A DNA stretch of 64,000 nt from Helicobacter fennelliae. Lineage in GTDB: Bacteria > Campylobacterota > Campylobacteria > Campylobacterales > Helicobacteraceae. Each line of letters begins with the position of its first letter. Position 1 is the first letter of the stretch. The notes below the pieces were generated by a model. It saw nothing but the letters and a program-made list of their open reading frames with translations, ran no database searches and had not been told where the DNA came from. The stretch spans positions 496,001-560,000 of the forward strand of contig NZ_UGIB01000001.1 of assembly GCF_900451005.1 (NCBI RefSeq). Direction: 5' to 3'. Made by a program: the position numbers and the translations under genes. Positions 20,149-29,416 of the stretch are shown here, in pieces.

Positions 20149-21042
20149 ATGCCACTTATTATTCCCGAGCAGATTCCAGCGTATAAACTTCTGAAAGATT
20201 ATGTATTTATCATCGGGCAAAAGCGTGCTATCATGCAAGATATACGACCACTAGAAGTGCTTATAGTCAATCTTATGCCTATCAAAATCCAAACAGAAAA
20301 TCAGATTCTCTCTTTGATTGGAAACTCGCCATTACAAGTTAATATCACACTTCTTGCGACGCAGAGCTACAAAGGCACAAATACGCCACAAAGCCATTTG
20401 GATAGATTCTATACAAAATTTAGCGATATTGTTGGCAAAAATTTTGATGGCGCAATCGTTACTGGCGCGCCCATCGAGCATTTGGCATTTGAAGAGGTCA
20501 AATATTGGCAGGAGCTTAAAGAAGTGATGAACTATTTGCGCAAGCATTGCACAAGCACGATGTATCTTTGCTGGGGAGCTATGGCTGGACTTTATCATTT
20601 TCATCATATTGACAAAATCGCGTTGTCTCATAAGTTATTTGGCGTTTTTAAGCACCGCGCTACCGCAGATGATGTGCTTTTAAGTGGGCTTAATGATACG
20701 ATAAAAATTCCGCATTCTAGGCATTCAGGCATTGATGAGAAAAAAGTCAGGGCATTAAGCAAGCAAGGCACTTTAAAAATCCTGCTTGAAGGCAAAAAAA
20801 GCGGCATAAGTATCATCAAAGATCACAAAGATATTTTTATACTCGGACACCCCGAATACAGCAAAGAAACGCTAGATAACGAATACAAGCGTGACAAAGC
20901 CAAAGGGCTTTCTATCTCCAAACCAAAAAAATATTACGACAAAAATGGCACACCGCAAATGACTTGGCGATCTGATGCAAGTGTGATTTTTGCAAATTGG
21001 CTCAATTTTAATGTTTATCAAGCCACACCTTTTAAATTCTAG
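20149..21042 (+). CDS. metA: Homoserine O-acyltransferase MetA
   Basis: A 297-residue enzyme that acylates homoserine to start methionine synthesis. Family marks are [18 protein letters not shown] near residues 36-53, the catalytic cysteine in [15 protein letters not shown] (about 138-152), and the catalytic His/Glu region [12 protein letters not shown] near 230. Length is slightly below the usual 300-310. Pairing with metY suggests that the product is O-acetylhomoserine even though MetA proteins are often named succinyltransferases. The start follows AAAGGAG. Confidence 0.92.
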   Translation: MPLIIPEQIPAYKLLKDYVFIIGQKRAIMQDIRPLEVLIVNLMPIKIQTENQILSLIGNSPLQVNITLLATQSYKGTNTPQSHLDRFYTKFSDIVGKNFDGAIVTGAPIEHLAFEEVKYWQELKEVMNYLRKHCTSTMYLCWGAMAGLYHFHHIDKIALSHKLFGVFKHRATADDVLLSGLNDTIKIPHSRHSGIDEKKVRALSKQGTLKILLEGKKSGISIIKDHKDIFILGHPEYSKETLDNEYKRDKAKGLSISKPKKYYDKNGTPQMTWRSDASVIFANWLNFNVYQATPFKF

Positions 21043-21100
21043 ATTTTGGCTATAATGCAATCTACAAATTAAAAAGTTTTGCTAAAAGGATTTTGCGTTT

Positions 21101-22465
21101 ATGATAAATATTGTCGCTTTTGTTGTGCTTGGGCTAATTGTCGCTTTATTTGGCGTGCTACTTGTGCGGATATTTATCCAAAAGCAAGACATCATCAAAG
21201 ACTATCACCACCTCAAAGCTATACTTGAAAATGAGCTTGCTACAAAACTTAGCCTACAACAATCCTTGCAAAATGCAGAATCTCAAAACCTTATCCTTAA
21301 TCAAGAAAACGCCAAACTCCAAGAGCGTCTCAAAGCACATCTTGAGACATCACAAAACCTCCTTAAAGAAAAAGATTCTGCGATGGCAAAAGCGCAAAAC
21401 GACTACAAAGAAGCACAGGCAAATCTTGAAAGCAAATACGAAAAAACCCTAGAGCTTATCAAGCAAGAACTCCAAGAGCGATTTACAAAACAGCAAGAAG
21501 CATTGCTTAATGAAAATCGAGTCGCGCTCAATAAAGATTCTAGAAAGCTTATGGACGAAATCTTTACGCCCATACAAAAAAGTATCAAAGAATACGAAGA
21601 TCGACTCACAAAAAACGAATCCGCGATCAAAACAAATATCGAAAAAATGTTTGATTACAGCAAGCAGATCAAAGATGATGCTAATAAATTTGCCAGAATC
21701 TTAAGTGGCGAGAAAAAAATCCGCGGAAATTTTGCCGAGATCCAGCTCAAAAGCGTGCTACAAAATAGCGGACTTCTTGAGGGCGAACATTACAAACTCC
21801 AGCAATCTTTCAAATATGAGGGCAAAACCTACATCATTGATGCAGTTGTCAGCCTTGATAAAGAAAAAAGCTTTGCTGTCGATGCGAAATTCTCCCTCCC
21901 TGATACGCAATCACTGCAAAATCAAAACGACGAATATGATGATAAACCTCAAGACACAAAAGCCCAAGAGGCTCAAAAAGAAATCCTTTGCAAAGAATTA
22001 GCCCAGAATCTCAAAGCGCGTATCGATGAGCTTGCAGCAAAGCCGTATGAAAAATACAATCTCTACACCTATGATTTTATATTTCTTTTTATCCCCTACC
22101 AAAATATCCTTGATCTCGCGCTTAGTGCTGATAGCACGCTATATCAATACGCTTCCAAAAAAAATATTTATCTTGCAACTCCATATATACTTTTTATGGC
22201 TCTTAAGGCAGTCAATATCTCTTGGCGACATACCGATAGCAATGAAAAAGTTATGCGCGCGTTTGAAGAGATAAAAAAAATCCGCGATAAATTTAATGGC
22301 GTAATTGATGATTTTGAAAAAATCAAAAGAAACATTGGAACTCTGAATAACTCAATTGGTGATTTAGACAAAAAGCTCCTCAGCGGCAATGGTAATTTCC
22401 ATAAGCGACTTCAAGACATCGAAGCACTCGAGCTCAAAACCCAAAAAGCAATCGCTGAAAATTAG
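21101..22465 (+). CDS. rmuC: RmuC-family DNA recombination protein
   Basis: A 454-residue RmuC protein, linked to limiting recombination at inverted repeats. One N-terminal membrane helix (residues 3-24) is followed by a long coiled coil (about 30-170, rich in Q, K and E). The predicted nuclease-fold core has RGNFAEIQLKSVLQNSGLLEG and the IDAVVSLDKEKSFAVDAKFSLP segment (about 245-270). A charged Q/D/K insertion follows near 275. The inverted AGAATCT pair lies 19 bp after the stop. Confidence 0.92.
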   Translation: MINIVAFVVLGLIVALFGVLLVRIFIQKQDIIKDYHHLKAILENELATKLSLQQSLQNAESQNLILNQENAKLQERLKAHLETSQNLLKEKDSAMAKAQNDYKEAQANLESKYEKTLELIKQELQERFTKQQEALLNENRVALNKDSRKLMDEIFTPIQKSIKEYEDRLTKNESAIKTNIEKMFDYSKQIKDDANKFARILSGEKKIRGNFAEIQLKSVLQNSGLLEGEHYKLQQSFKYEGKTYIIDAVVSLDKEKSFAVDAKFSLPDTQSLQNQNDEYDDKPQDTKAQEAQKEILCKELAQNLKARIDELAAKPYEKYNLYTYDFIFLFIPYQNILDLALSADSTLYQYASKKNIYLATPYILFMALKAVNISWRHTDSNEKVMRAFEEIKKIRDKFNGVIDDFEKIKRNIGTLNNSIGDLDKKLLSGNGNFHKRLQDIEALELKTQKAIAEN

Positions 22466-22483
22466 CATTTGCAATGGCAAGTT

Positions 22484-22497
22484 AGAATCTAGATTCT
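22484..22497. repeat. Abutting inverted pair of the AGAATCT motif
   Basis: AGAATCTAGATTCT, a 14-bp perfect palindrome made of the genome-wide 7-mer and its complement, directly after rmuC. Similar pairs lie at 5684-5697 and 58809-58822. The 211-bp gap around it contains further copies and no gene. Confidence 0.7.
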
Positions 22498-22676
22498 AAA
22501 ATAGATTCTGGTTTGATTCCCCATAGATTCTTCGGCAAGCCTAAGATATGACAAGAGGGTGGTAAGGTATTTTGTCCTGGAATCTAGATTCTATGCAAAA
22601 TATAGATTCTAGATTGTGGTAGATTTTATAAAGCAAACTTTAGAGAAATTTTTTATTTCAGGAGAAATGTAGAAAA

Positions 22677-23351
22677 ATGCAGGGCTACATTTTATCGACA
22701 CATACCCAAAAAAACGAGGATCTCATCGTCAAAATCCTCACGCAAGATTCCATAGAAAACCTTTATCGCTTTTATGGCGCGAGGCATTCGATCGTGCATA
22801 TTGGGCATAAGATTGACTTTATCAAAGAACATAATGGAATCTTTATGCCAAGATTGCGTAATATCATTCATTTGGGCTTTGGCTGGGAGAGAGACCTTGA
22901 GAGAGTGTATGCGTGGCAGCGATTTATGGAGCTTTTAAGCGCGCATTTAAAAGACATTTATCATATTGAGCCGTTTTATTTTGAGATTCTAGATTCTGGA
23001 GCAAAAAAGCTTCACAAACAAAATCCTTATCGCGTGATGCTTGAGATGTATGCGCAAATACTACACAACGAAGGACGCAATCCTCTTAATAACGATAAAT
23101 GCCTGCTGTGCGGAGGGGCTTTGTATGCACAATCTAACACCACAGAATCTAGCGCAAAATTAATTGCAGAATCCAACACACAATCCATCTCGCTTATTCG
23201 TGGATTTTTACCGATACACACGCACTGCTCACAAAGCACGATGTGCTTTAATGCCTCTCAAATTTATACATTTTTTACACAACTCTCAACCCTGCATTTA
23301 GACGATGAAGACATTATCAAACTCTATAAAATCCTTCTTTTGGGCTTATAA
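22677..23351 (+). CDS. recO: DNA repair protein RecO
   Basis: A 224-residue RecO of the short campylobacterial type, which helps RecR load RecA on gapped DNA. The N-terminal OB-fold begins QGYILSTHTQKNEDLIVKIL, with FYGARHSIVHIGHKIDF after it. A helical C-terminal domain carries CLLCGG, the remnant of the zinc site. An S/N/T-rich insert follows (SNTTESSAKLIAESNTQS), encoded partly by AGAATCT-like repeats. The start at 22677 follows AGGAGAAATG-like spacing. Confidence 0.82.
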   Translation: MQGYILSTHTQKNEDLIVKILTQDSIENLYRFYGARHSIVHIGHKIDFIKEHNGIFMPRLRNIIHLGFGWERDLERVYAWQRFMELLSAHLKDIYHIEPFYFEILDSGAKKLHKQNPYRVMLEMYAQILHNEGRNPLNNDKCLLCGGALYAQSNTTESSAKLIAESNTQSISLIRGFLPIHTHCSQSTMCFNASQIYTFFTQLSTLHLDDEDIIKLYKILLLGL

Positions 23352-23489
23352 AATTAGTTTATTAAGCAGGCTTTAATGAGGCTAGCTTAATATAAATTCA
23401 TTTTTAAGACTTAAATTGATAACATTATGCGTTTTTTGCTTTTATGTATGATAATTTTCGAATGGGACAATCTTAGCTTTAGGATAAAA

Positions 23490-24176
23490 ATGCAATATAT
23501 AAGATTCTGGATTTTTGCGTTATGTGTGGTATTGCTTGGCTCTTGTGCGCTACCTCCAAAGCCCACAGCACAAAATAGCGCGACACTTAGCATTGACTTT
23601 TATAGTGAAGTCATCACAAATCCCAAATCCAAACCCATACACCGCTCTGTGCTGACATATTGGCGCAAGCTAAATCCTGATGGCACAAAAGGCGATCGCT
23701 TTGCTATCGGTGGGGCAAATGCGTTTAATCGTGCGATGAATACTTCGCGCTTTCGTAAGCAAAAAGAAGAGAATCTAAAGCTTGATGCGGGGTTGTATTA
23801 TTTGGATTCGTTTGAGGTGATGGATAGAGATAATAAGCAGATTCTCATCTCCCAAAGGGGAGATTATACAGAGCGCAATGGCTGGAATGATGAGACAAAT
23901 CAGCCGCGGTATTTTATGCTTAAGCTCAAAGAAAACCAGCACCTCAAACTTCAAGCCAAAGTTAATGCTATCGATAGTATTGATAGTATCGATAGTAGCG
24001 CCACTACAAGCACAACTAAAAAGCACATACAATTTGTATTTACACATCTCACACCAAGCGATGTTTATACGCAAATCCATAAGGGCGTAGAAGTTGAAGT
24101 GATTTTTGATTCTGATATATCTAATCAAGCCAACCAAATAGAGCAAGCAGAATCTAGTAATACATTAGAAAATTAA
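23490..24176 (+). CDS. Predicted lipoprotein of unknown function
   Basis: About 228 residues from the ATG at 23490, chosen because AGGA lies just upstream and the frame then opens with a lipoprotein signal ending in LLGSC (cysteine at residue 19); an upstream ATG at 23427 would bury it. The mature part begins ALPPKPTAQ. It has a repeated IDSIDSIDSS tract near residue 155-165 and a basic segment KKHIQFVFTHLTPSD. A lipoprotein anchored in the inner or outer membrane is predicted. No family is recognised. Confidence 0.7.
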   Translation: MQYIRFWIFALCVVLLGSCALPPKPTAQNSATLSIDFYSEVITNPKSKPIHRSVLTYWRKLNPDGTKGDRFAIGGANAFNRAMNTSRFRKQKEENLKLDAGLYYLDSFEVMDRDNKQILISQRGDYTERNGWNDETNQPRYFMLKLKENQHLKLQAKVNAIDSIDSIDSSATTSTTKKHIQFVFTHLTPSDVYTQIHKGVEVEVIFDSDISNQANQIEQAESSNTLEN

Positions 24177-24210
24177 CAAACACGAAATTTAACAAACATA
24201 AGGAGGAATT

Positions 24211-24351
24211 TTGCAGTATTATAATCAACCTAAAAAGCAATCCAAAAGGAATATGAATTGCTTTGCAAACACAGAAATATCATTCACATTTATCATACAT
24301 AGAGAGTTGAGAGGATTCAATAGAAAAATCAATGGAGTGTTCAATGGCTGA
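24211..24351 (+). CDS. Possible 46-residue leader ORF coupled to minD
   Basis: AAGGAGG at 24200-24206 is followed 4 bp later by TTG (24211), opening a 46-codon frame ([12 protein letters not shown]...) that ends in TGA at 24349-24351, overlapping the minD start (ATGGCTGA). The strong ribosome site argues that it is translated; the TTG start, short spacing and lack of any recognised family argue against. A TATAAT also lies inside it (24218-24223), which could instead be the minD promoter. Confidence 0.3.
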   Translation: MQYYNQPKKQSKRNMNCFANTEISFTFIIHRELRGFNRKINGVFNG

Positions 24352-25153
24352 AATCATCACAATAACTTCCGGAAAAGGTGGCGTAGGTAAATCAACTGCC
24401 ACTGCAAATATTGCTGTCGGATTAGCACAAATGCAAACTAAAGTCGTCGCGATTGACTTTGATATAGGATTGCGGAATCTTGATATGATTTTGGGATTAG
24501 AAAATCGTATCGTATATGATGTGGTTGATGTAATGGAAGGCAAATGCAATCTCGCACAAGCCCTTATCCAAGACAAAAAAACGCCAACACTTTATTTTTT
24601 GCCCGCAAGCCAAAGCAAAGACAAAAACATTCTTGACAAAAACAAAGTCAAAGCCCTCATAGAAGAGCTCAAAAAAGATTTTGATTATATTTTGCTTGAT
24701 TCTCCTGCGGGCATAGAGGGTGGATTTGAGCATGCTATTTTTTGGGCTGATAGGGCACTCATTGTCGTAACGCCAGAAGTAAGCTCTGTGCGAGATAGCG
24801 ATAGGGTTATAGGTATCATTGATGCCAAATCCGACAAAGCCGCCAAAGGACAAAAAATCCAAAAACATCTCATCATTAATCGCATAAAGCCAGAGCTCGT
24901 CAAAAACGGACAAATGCTCCAAACTGAAGACATACTCAAAATCCTTGCTATTCCACTTATAGGGCTTATCCCTGAAGATGAGCAAATCGTCTCTGCGACA
25001 AATCGCGGTGAGCCAGTGATTTATGACAAAAACAGCATAAGCGCGCAATGCTACAAAAGAATCGCGCGCAGAATCGCAGGCGAAGAAGTGCCATTTGAGG
25101 AGCTGAAAGCTCAAGGCGGAATCTTTAGCACTTTCAAAAGGCTATTTCAATGA
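24344..25153 (+). CDS. minD: Septum-site-determining ATPase MinD
   Basis: A 269-residue ParA/MinD-class ATPase that, with MinC, blocks division at the poles. I use the ATG at 24344 (GGAG 7 bp upstream) rather than the in-frame ATG at 24332. The deviant Walker A is KGGVGKST (about 10-17), and LLDSPAGIE is the Walker B region. The C-terminal membrane-targeting helix is FSTFKRLFQ. It overlaps minE by 4 bp. H. pylori has the same minD-minE order. Confidence 0.95.
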   Translation: MAEIITITSGKGGVGKSTATANIAVGLAQMQTKVVAIDFDIGLRNLDMILGLENRIVYDVVDVMEGKCNLAQALIQDKKTPTLYFLPASQSKDKNILDKNKVKALIEELKKDFDYILLDSPAGIEGGFEHAIFWADRALIVVTPEVSSVRDSDRVIGIIDAKSDKAAKGQKIQKHLIINRIKPELVKNGQMLQTEDILKILAIPLIGLIPEDEQIVSATNRGEPVIYDKNSISAQCYKRIARRIAGEEVPFEELKAQGGIFSTFKRLFQ

Positions 25154-25386
25154 GCTGGTTAAAAATATTTGCTAAAGATTCTAGCGCAAATGTCGCCAAA
25201 GATAGACTCACGCTTGTTTTGGCGCATGAGCGCAGTATCAAGGTCCCATATATGGACGATATGAAACGAGAGATTTTAGAAGTTGTCAAAAAATACACAA
25301 ACGCTAATGCCGACAAAATCACGATCAAAGCGGATTCTAATCAGCATATCAATACCTTAGAAGTTGAGATAAAATTGGAGCAATAA
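25150..25386 (+). CDS. minE: Cell-division topological specificity factor MinE
   Basis: A 78-residue MinE, which stimulates MinD and drives its oscillation. The anti-MinCD helix region reads [19 protein letters not shown], and the C-terminal topological domain contains [17 protein letters not shown]. Length is as expected. It overlaps minD by 4 bp and the following deacetylase gene by 1 bp, showing a tightly packed operon. Confidence 0.94.
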   Translation: MSWLKIFAKDSSANVAKDRLTLVLAHERSIKVPYMDDMKREILEVVKKYTNANADKITIKADSNQHINTLEVEIKLEQ

Positions 25387-26969
25387 TGAATAGTAGCAGA
25401 CTCCTTAAAACACTCAAAATCATCAGCACCATTGCGGCAATTGCGATATTGTGTATATGCGGGTATTTTGGGTATGAATTCTACCAAAGCCAAACACACC
25501 AAACACAAGAATCTACACCCAAAATAGCAGAATCTAGCCCAGAATCTAACCCCATACAATCCAATACAGAATCAAATACACAATCCTCAGCAGAAGCCTC
25601 GCCACTTGATAAAATCACAACAGATCTTGATGAGCAATGGGCAAGTATTTTAGACAAAGCCCAAAACGCCAAACAATCCCAAGAGCAAGATAGCAAACAA
25701 GACAAAGATCAAAATAGAGAACAAAGCAAAGAGCAAGCCCAGAATCTAGAATCTAGCCAGCCACAAAATCCAAAGCATTCTGCCAAAGCAACTAAGTCAA
25801 AACCACAAGCCACAACTTCCAGAGCAAAAAAGCCTTACCTTGCGATCATTATGGACGATATGGCATACCAAAGCCAGCTCTCTGAGCTCAAAAAACTCAA
25901 TCTCCGCATAACGCCATCGTTTTTCCCTGTGAGTGAGGATTCAAAAGATACTGCCAAAATGGCAAAAACAATGCCGTTTTATATGGTGCATCTCCCGCTA
26001 GAAGCAGAGCATGCGCAGCACTCTCACCATCAGTGGATTCTCACAGGCTCAAGCCTCCAAAGCATTAGAGACAATATCGCGACAATCAAAAAAGACTTCC
26101 CAAATCTCCAATACATCAACAACCACACTGGAAGCAAATTTAGCGCAAGCCTCATAGATATGCAGAATCTTTTATTTGTGCTAAATGAATATGGCATTGA
26201 TTTTGTGGATTCTCGCACGACTCCACATACCGCCGCGCCAGAGATTTATAAACAAAGCAAGCGCGCATTGCTCTATCGCGATGTGTTTTTGGATAATGAG
26301 CAAAACACCGCCTATACGCTTAAGCAACTGCAATTAGCGATTTCTATCGCCAAAAAGAAAGGCTATGCGATTGCGATTTGCCACCCACACACAAGCACTT
26401 TTAAAGCACTCAAAATCGCAAAAGAAAAGCTTTTTGACGAAGTGGAGCTTGTCTATATCAAAGATCTACCAATCGCGCAAAATCGACCACCTTTGCATAT
26501 CACAATCAGTGCGGAAAATGCGGAGTTTTTGCCACATAGCCAAGCCACAAAAGATTCTCTTCTATCAGAATCCACATCAAAAACCGCAGAATCTGCAGAA
26601 TCCATAGAGCGACAACGACCCTCAAAAATCGATCAAAGCGTATTTGAGGAAGTCAAGCGCACACAAGCATTACAACAAAAGCAAAATCCAAAATCCAAAA
26701 ATCCCAAATCCACAAGCCACAATCCCGCAACATACACGACACAAGAGACCATAACGGCAACTACACAAGAATGCGAGCAAAGCGAAATAGAAGCATTTAT
26801 ATCAGGCTGTCCTATGCCTAAAGGATACAAAGAGCAGAGCGGGTTTATAAATTTGCAATGGAGCAAAGAACAACACACAAAAGAAAACACAAAAACAAAC
26901 AAAAACAACAATTCTACGCAAATATCACATAAGCCAAAAGATTTTCTTGATATAGAAAACACGCAATAA
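25386..26969 (+). CDS. Divergent polysaccharide deacetylase-family protein (YibQ-like), envelope
   Basis: 527 residues. One N-terminal membrane helix (about 8-28) is followed by a long low-complexity linker (about 30-145) rich in E, S, Q, N and K. The NodB-like fold then begins LAIIMDDMAYQSQLSELKKL, with PFYMVHLPLEAEH, YINNHTGSKFS and FVDSRTTPHT, and ends before about residue 370. The last 150 residues are again low-complexity. The family is called divergent because the metal site differs from classic deacetylases. C. jejuni carries the same gene between minE-type genes and dprA, so this position is conserved. Activity in peptidoglycan or glycan trimming is an inference. Confidence 0.78.
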   Translation: MNSSRLLKTLKIISTIAAIAILCICGYFGYEFYQSQTHQTQESTPKIAESSPESNPIQSNTESNTQSSAEASPLDKITTDLDEQWASILDKAQNAKQSQEQDSKQDKDQNREQSKEQAQNLESSQPQNPKHSAKATKSKPQATTSRAKKPYLAIIMDDMAYQSQLSELKKLNLRITPSFFPVSEDSKDTAKMAKTMPFYMVHLPLEAEHAQHSHHQWILTGSSLQSIRDNIATIKKDFPNLQYINNHTGSKFSASLIDMQNLLFVLNEYGIDFVDSRTTPHTAAPEIYKQSKRALLYRDVFLDNEQNTAYTLKQLQLAISIAKKKGYAIAICHPHTSTFKALKIAKEKLFDEVELVYIKDLPIAQNRPPLHITISAENAEFLPHSQATKDSLLSESTSKTAESAESIERQRPSKIDQSVFEEVKRTQALQQKQNPKSKNPKSTSHNPATYTTQETITATTQECEQSEIEAFISGCPMPKGYKEQSGFINLQWSKEQHTKENTKTNKNNNSTQISHKPKDFLDIENTQ

Positions 26970-26980
26970 ATGGATAATGT

Positions 26981-27787
26981 ATGAATAGTGGTTTTGAGGC
27001 ACAATCACTCTCTCAAATCCCACATCAATTCAATATCCTTAGCACCCCTCCAAAGCAGTTGTTTTATACAGGCGATATATCTTTGCTTGACAAATCCCCC
27101 AAAATCGCTATCATAGGCACAAGAAAACCAAATGTGTATAGCAAAACCCTTACTTCATTTTTGGCAAAAGAAATAAGCCAAGCAGGCGGAATCGTCGTAA
27201 GTGGCGGGGCATTAGGAATCGACATCATCGCACACAACGTCGCCTTACCTCAAACAATCCTCATCTCACCTGCAAGCCTTGATACAATCTATCCTGCATT
27301 TAACGCGCCTATCATCAAGCAAATCGCAGAATCTGGGCTTATCCTTAGCGAATATGAAAGCAACACACAGCCCAAACAATACGAATTCCTCCATAGAAAT
27401 CGCCTCATCATCGCACTTAGTGATATAGTCATTATCCCGCAAGCCGATCTCAAAAGCGGCTCGATGCATAGCGCAAAGCTTAGTCAAACCTTGCAAAAAC
27501 CATTGTTTGTGTTTTCACATCGCATAGGAGAATCTCAAGGCACACAATCACTTTTGCAAAACAATCAAGCAAAGCCTATTTATGACATTGAGGCATTTTT
27601 GCAAGAAATCAACCTCAAAAAAGCCCTAAATAATGCAGAGATAACTTCAGATGAGATTTTGGAATTTTGCAAATCAAACCCAATCTTTGAAGAGGCGTAT
27701 TTACGCTTTGGAGAAAGTATCCTTGAATACGAGTTTGAGGGCAAAATTATGCGACAAAACGGAAGATTATTTATACATAATCCATGA
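26981..27787 (+). CDS. dprA: DNA processing protein DprA
   Basis: A 268-residue DprA, which binds incoming single-stranded DNA during natural transformation and loads RecA. The Rossmann-like core shows IAIIGTRKPNVYSKTL (about 43-58), GIVVSGGALGIDIIAHNVAL (about 69-88) and the NRLIIALSDIVIIPQADLKSGS region. A short C-terminal winged-helix-like part follows. Overlap of 4 bp with ruvX. Its presence supports natural competence, which matters for reading the AGAATCT motif. Confidence 0.94.
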   Translation: MNSGFEAQSLSQIPHQFNILSTPPKQLFYTGDISLLDKSPKIAIIGTRKPNVYSKTLTSFLAKEISQAGGIVVSGGALGIDIIAHNVALPQTILISPASLDTIYPAFNAPIIKQIAESGLILSEYESNTQPKQYEFLHRNRLIIALSDIVIIPQADLKSGSMHSAKLSQTLQKPLFVFSHRIGESQGTQSLLQNNQAKPIYDIEAFLQEINLKKALNNAEITSDEILEFCKSNPIFEEAYLRFGESILEYEFEGKIMRQNGRLFIHNP

Positions 27788-28224
27788 GAGAATCTATGCA
27801 AGATCTGACAAATCAAACAATAATAGGCTGTGATATTGGGCTAAAGCGCATAGGTTTGGCTAAAATCTGCAATGGTATTATTTTGCCACTTGCCCCACTC
27901 TTACGCAAAAACAGAAATCAAGCAGCACAAGAGCTATCAAAACTCTTAATAGAGCAGAATCCTATCACACTTGTAGTCGGTATGCCAAGCCAAAATCTCG
28001 AAATGCAAAAACGTATTAAGCATTTTATCTCGCTTGTGGCATTTGATGGGCAAATAATCTACATCAACGAGGATAATACAAGTCTAGAAGCCCTCGAATC
28101 ACTTTGTCATTTCTCAAGAGGCAATAAAATCAACGCACAAAAAAATGGCAAACTCGACTCTCTAGCAGCATGCAAGATTCTAGAGAGATATATTGCAAAT
28201 ACCACAAACAAGAGTGAATTATAG
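27784..28224 (+). CDS. ruvX: Putative Holliday junction resolvase RuvX (YqgF)
   Basis: A 146-residue RNase H-fold protein of the YqgF/RuvX family, implicated in 16S rRNA 5' maturation and junction resolution. Marks are IIGCDIGLKRIGLA at the start and TLVVGMPSQN in the middle (about 60-69). A catalytic aspartate lies toward the end in KLDSLAACKILERY. Two starts are possible, ATG 27784 (overlapping dprA by 4 bp) and ATG 27796. The dprA-ruvX pairing is as in H. pylori. Confidence 0.9.
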   Translation: MRESMQDLTNQTIIGCDIGLKRIGLAKICNGIILPLAPLLRKNRNQAAQELSKLLIEQNPITLVVGMPSQNLEMQKRIKHFISLVAFDGQIIYINEDNTSLEALESLCHFSRGNKINAQKNGKLDSLAACKILERYIANTTNKSEL

Positions 28225-28275
28225 ATTTTTTGCGAGATTCTAGATTCTGCAAAATCATATTTACCAAATTTATAT

Positions 28276-29361
28276 TTACAATGTTCCCAAAAATGCCTCT
28301 AAGGCTTGCAATTCATCTTTGCTAAGATTGAGCTCATGAAGGAGATTATCAGTTAGAGGAAAAAGCGGGTCGTTTTCTTGCTCTGGGGTTTTTGGCTTGA
28401 GATGATACATTCCTTTGTTATAAGCATTCAGCACGCCTTTGAGATGAGGAAACTTACCATTATGCATATATGGCGCGCTCTTTGCTACGCCTCGCAAGCT
28501 TGGGGTTTTAAATTTTCCAGAATCTTGCGGATTTTTGGTTACTTCATATCGTCCTAAGTCTTGATACTTTCTTCCATACCAGCTCAATCCTAAATTATGA
28601 TACCCCTCATCACTAAAAGCCACGCCACTATGGCAATTCATACAGCGCGCTTTTGTGCGAAAGATATGTAGCCCCCACACCTCCTCATCGCTTAATGCCT
28701 TAACATTGCCTCGTATAAATCTATCAAATCGTGAAGTCTTTGGCATAAGGCTTCGCTCATAAGTAGCGATTGCCTGTGCGATGCGCTCACTATTTATAGC
28801 ACCATCACCAAAAGCCGCTTTGAAATCTGCTTTATAAGATTCTATTTTATTGAGTTTTTTTGCGGCTTTGCCTATATCATAAGCCATTTCTTTTTTGTCA
28901 GCGATTGGAAAGCTTACTTGTGCTTCCAAAGATTCTGCGCGCCCGTCCCAAAACTTCTCCTTACCAAACGCACTCATCACTACACTTGGTGCATTGCGTC
29001 TGCCAAGAGCCCTATCATGCCCATAGCTTACACTGCGCCCATTTGAATACCCCTGCTCTTTGTCATGGCAAGAGGTGCAAGCGATTTGGTTTGAGAGTGA
29101 GAGTTTGGGGTCATTAAATAATCTCTCGCCAAGTTTTGCCTTTGCCTCGCTGTATGGGTTAGATTCTGGATAGGGGGCTTCATCAGGAAGTGCGCCTATT
29201 TCTTGCCACTGCACGCCTTCATCGACAAGCGGCTTCTCCCAATGGCTAGAATCTTTGCTATACATTTTTCTTATATCATCTATATCTCGTGGTAGCTCTA
29301 TACCAAAAGCACTCTCACACATTACTATCGCAATACTTAACGCAAAAATATTCCTTATCAT
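28276..29361 (-). CDS. Periplasmic di-haem cytochrome c peroxidase
   Basis: A 361-residue CcpA/MacA-family enzyme that reduces hydrogen peroxide in the periplasm with electrons from cytochrome c. A signal peptide spans residues 1-20. Two haem sites are visible: CTSCH near residue 96 and CMNCH near residue 239, with the long ANATYERSLMPK-like linker (AIATYERSLMPKTSRFDRF) between. Length fits. AAAGGAGAGAT precedes the ATG. A 10-bp tandem repeat fills the 55-bp gap to the receptor gene upstream. Confidence 0.93.
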   Translation of the reverse strand: MIRNIFALSIAIVMCESAFGIELPRDIDDIRKMYSKDSSHWEKPLVDEGVQWQEIGALPDEAPYPESNPYSEAKAKLGERLFNDPKLSLSNQIACTSCHDKEQGYSNGRSVSYGHDRALGRRNAPSVVMSAFGKEKFWDGRAESLEAQVSFPIADKKEMAYDIGKAAKKLNKIESYKADFKAAFGDGAINSERIAQAIATYERSLMPKTSRFDRFIRGNVKALSDEEVWGLHIFRTKARCMNCHSGVAFSDEGYHNLGLSWYGRKYQDLGRYEVTKNPQDSGKFKTPSLRGVAKSAPYMHNGKFPHLKGVLNAYNKGMYHLKPKTPEQENDPLFPLTDNLLHELNLSKDELQALEAFLGTL

Positions 29362-29380
29362 TTGATCTCTCCTTTGTTGT

Positions 29381-29410
29381 GGTTGTTTGTGGTTGTTTGT
29401 GGTTGTTGTG
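29381..29410. repeat. 10-bp tandem repeat in the leader of the peroxidase gene
   Basis: Three adjacent units GGTTGTTTGT, GGTTGTTTGT and GGTTGTTGTG, preceded by a partial unit. On the peroxidase strand this is a C/A-only stretch immediately upstream of the ribosome site. Copy number could vary by slippage. Confidence 0.6.
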
Positions 29411-29416
29411 TGTTGA

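Noticed and set aside
22500-22560. GGTTTGATTCC resembling a tRNA T-arm after rmuC
   Set aside because: No acceptor, D or anticodon arms can be paired around it; it lies among AGAATCT-type repeats.
24497-25114. 205-codon open frame antisense to minD
   Set aside because: It is a shadow of the minD coding frame, has no ribosome site and gives no recognisable protein.
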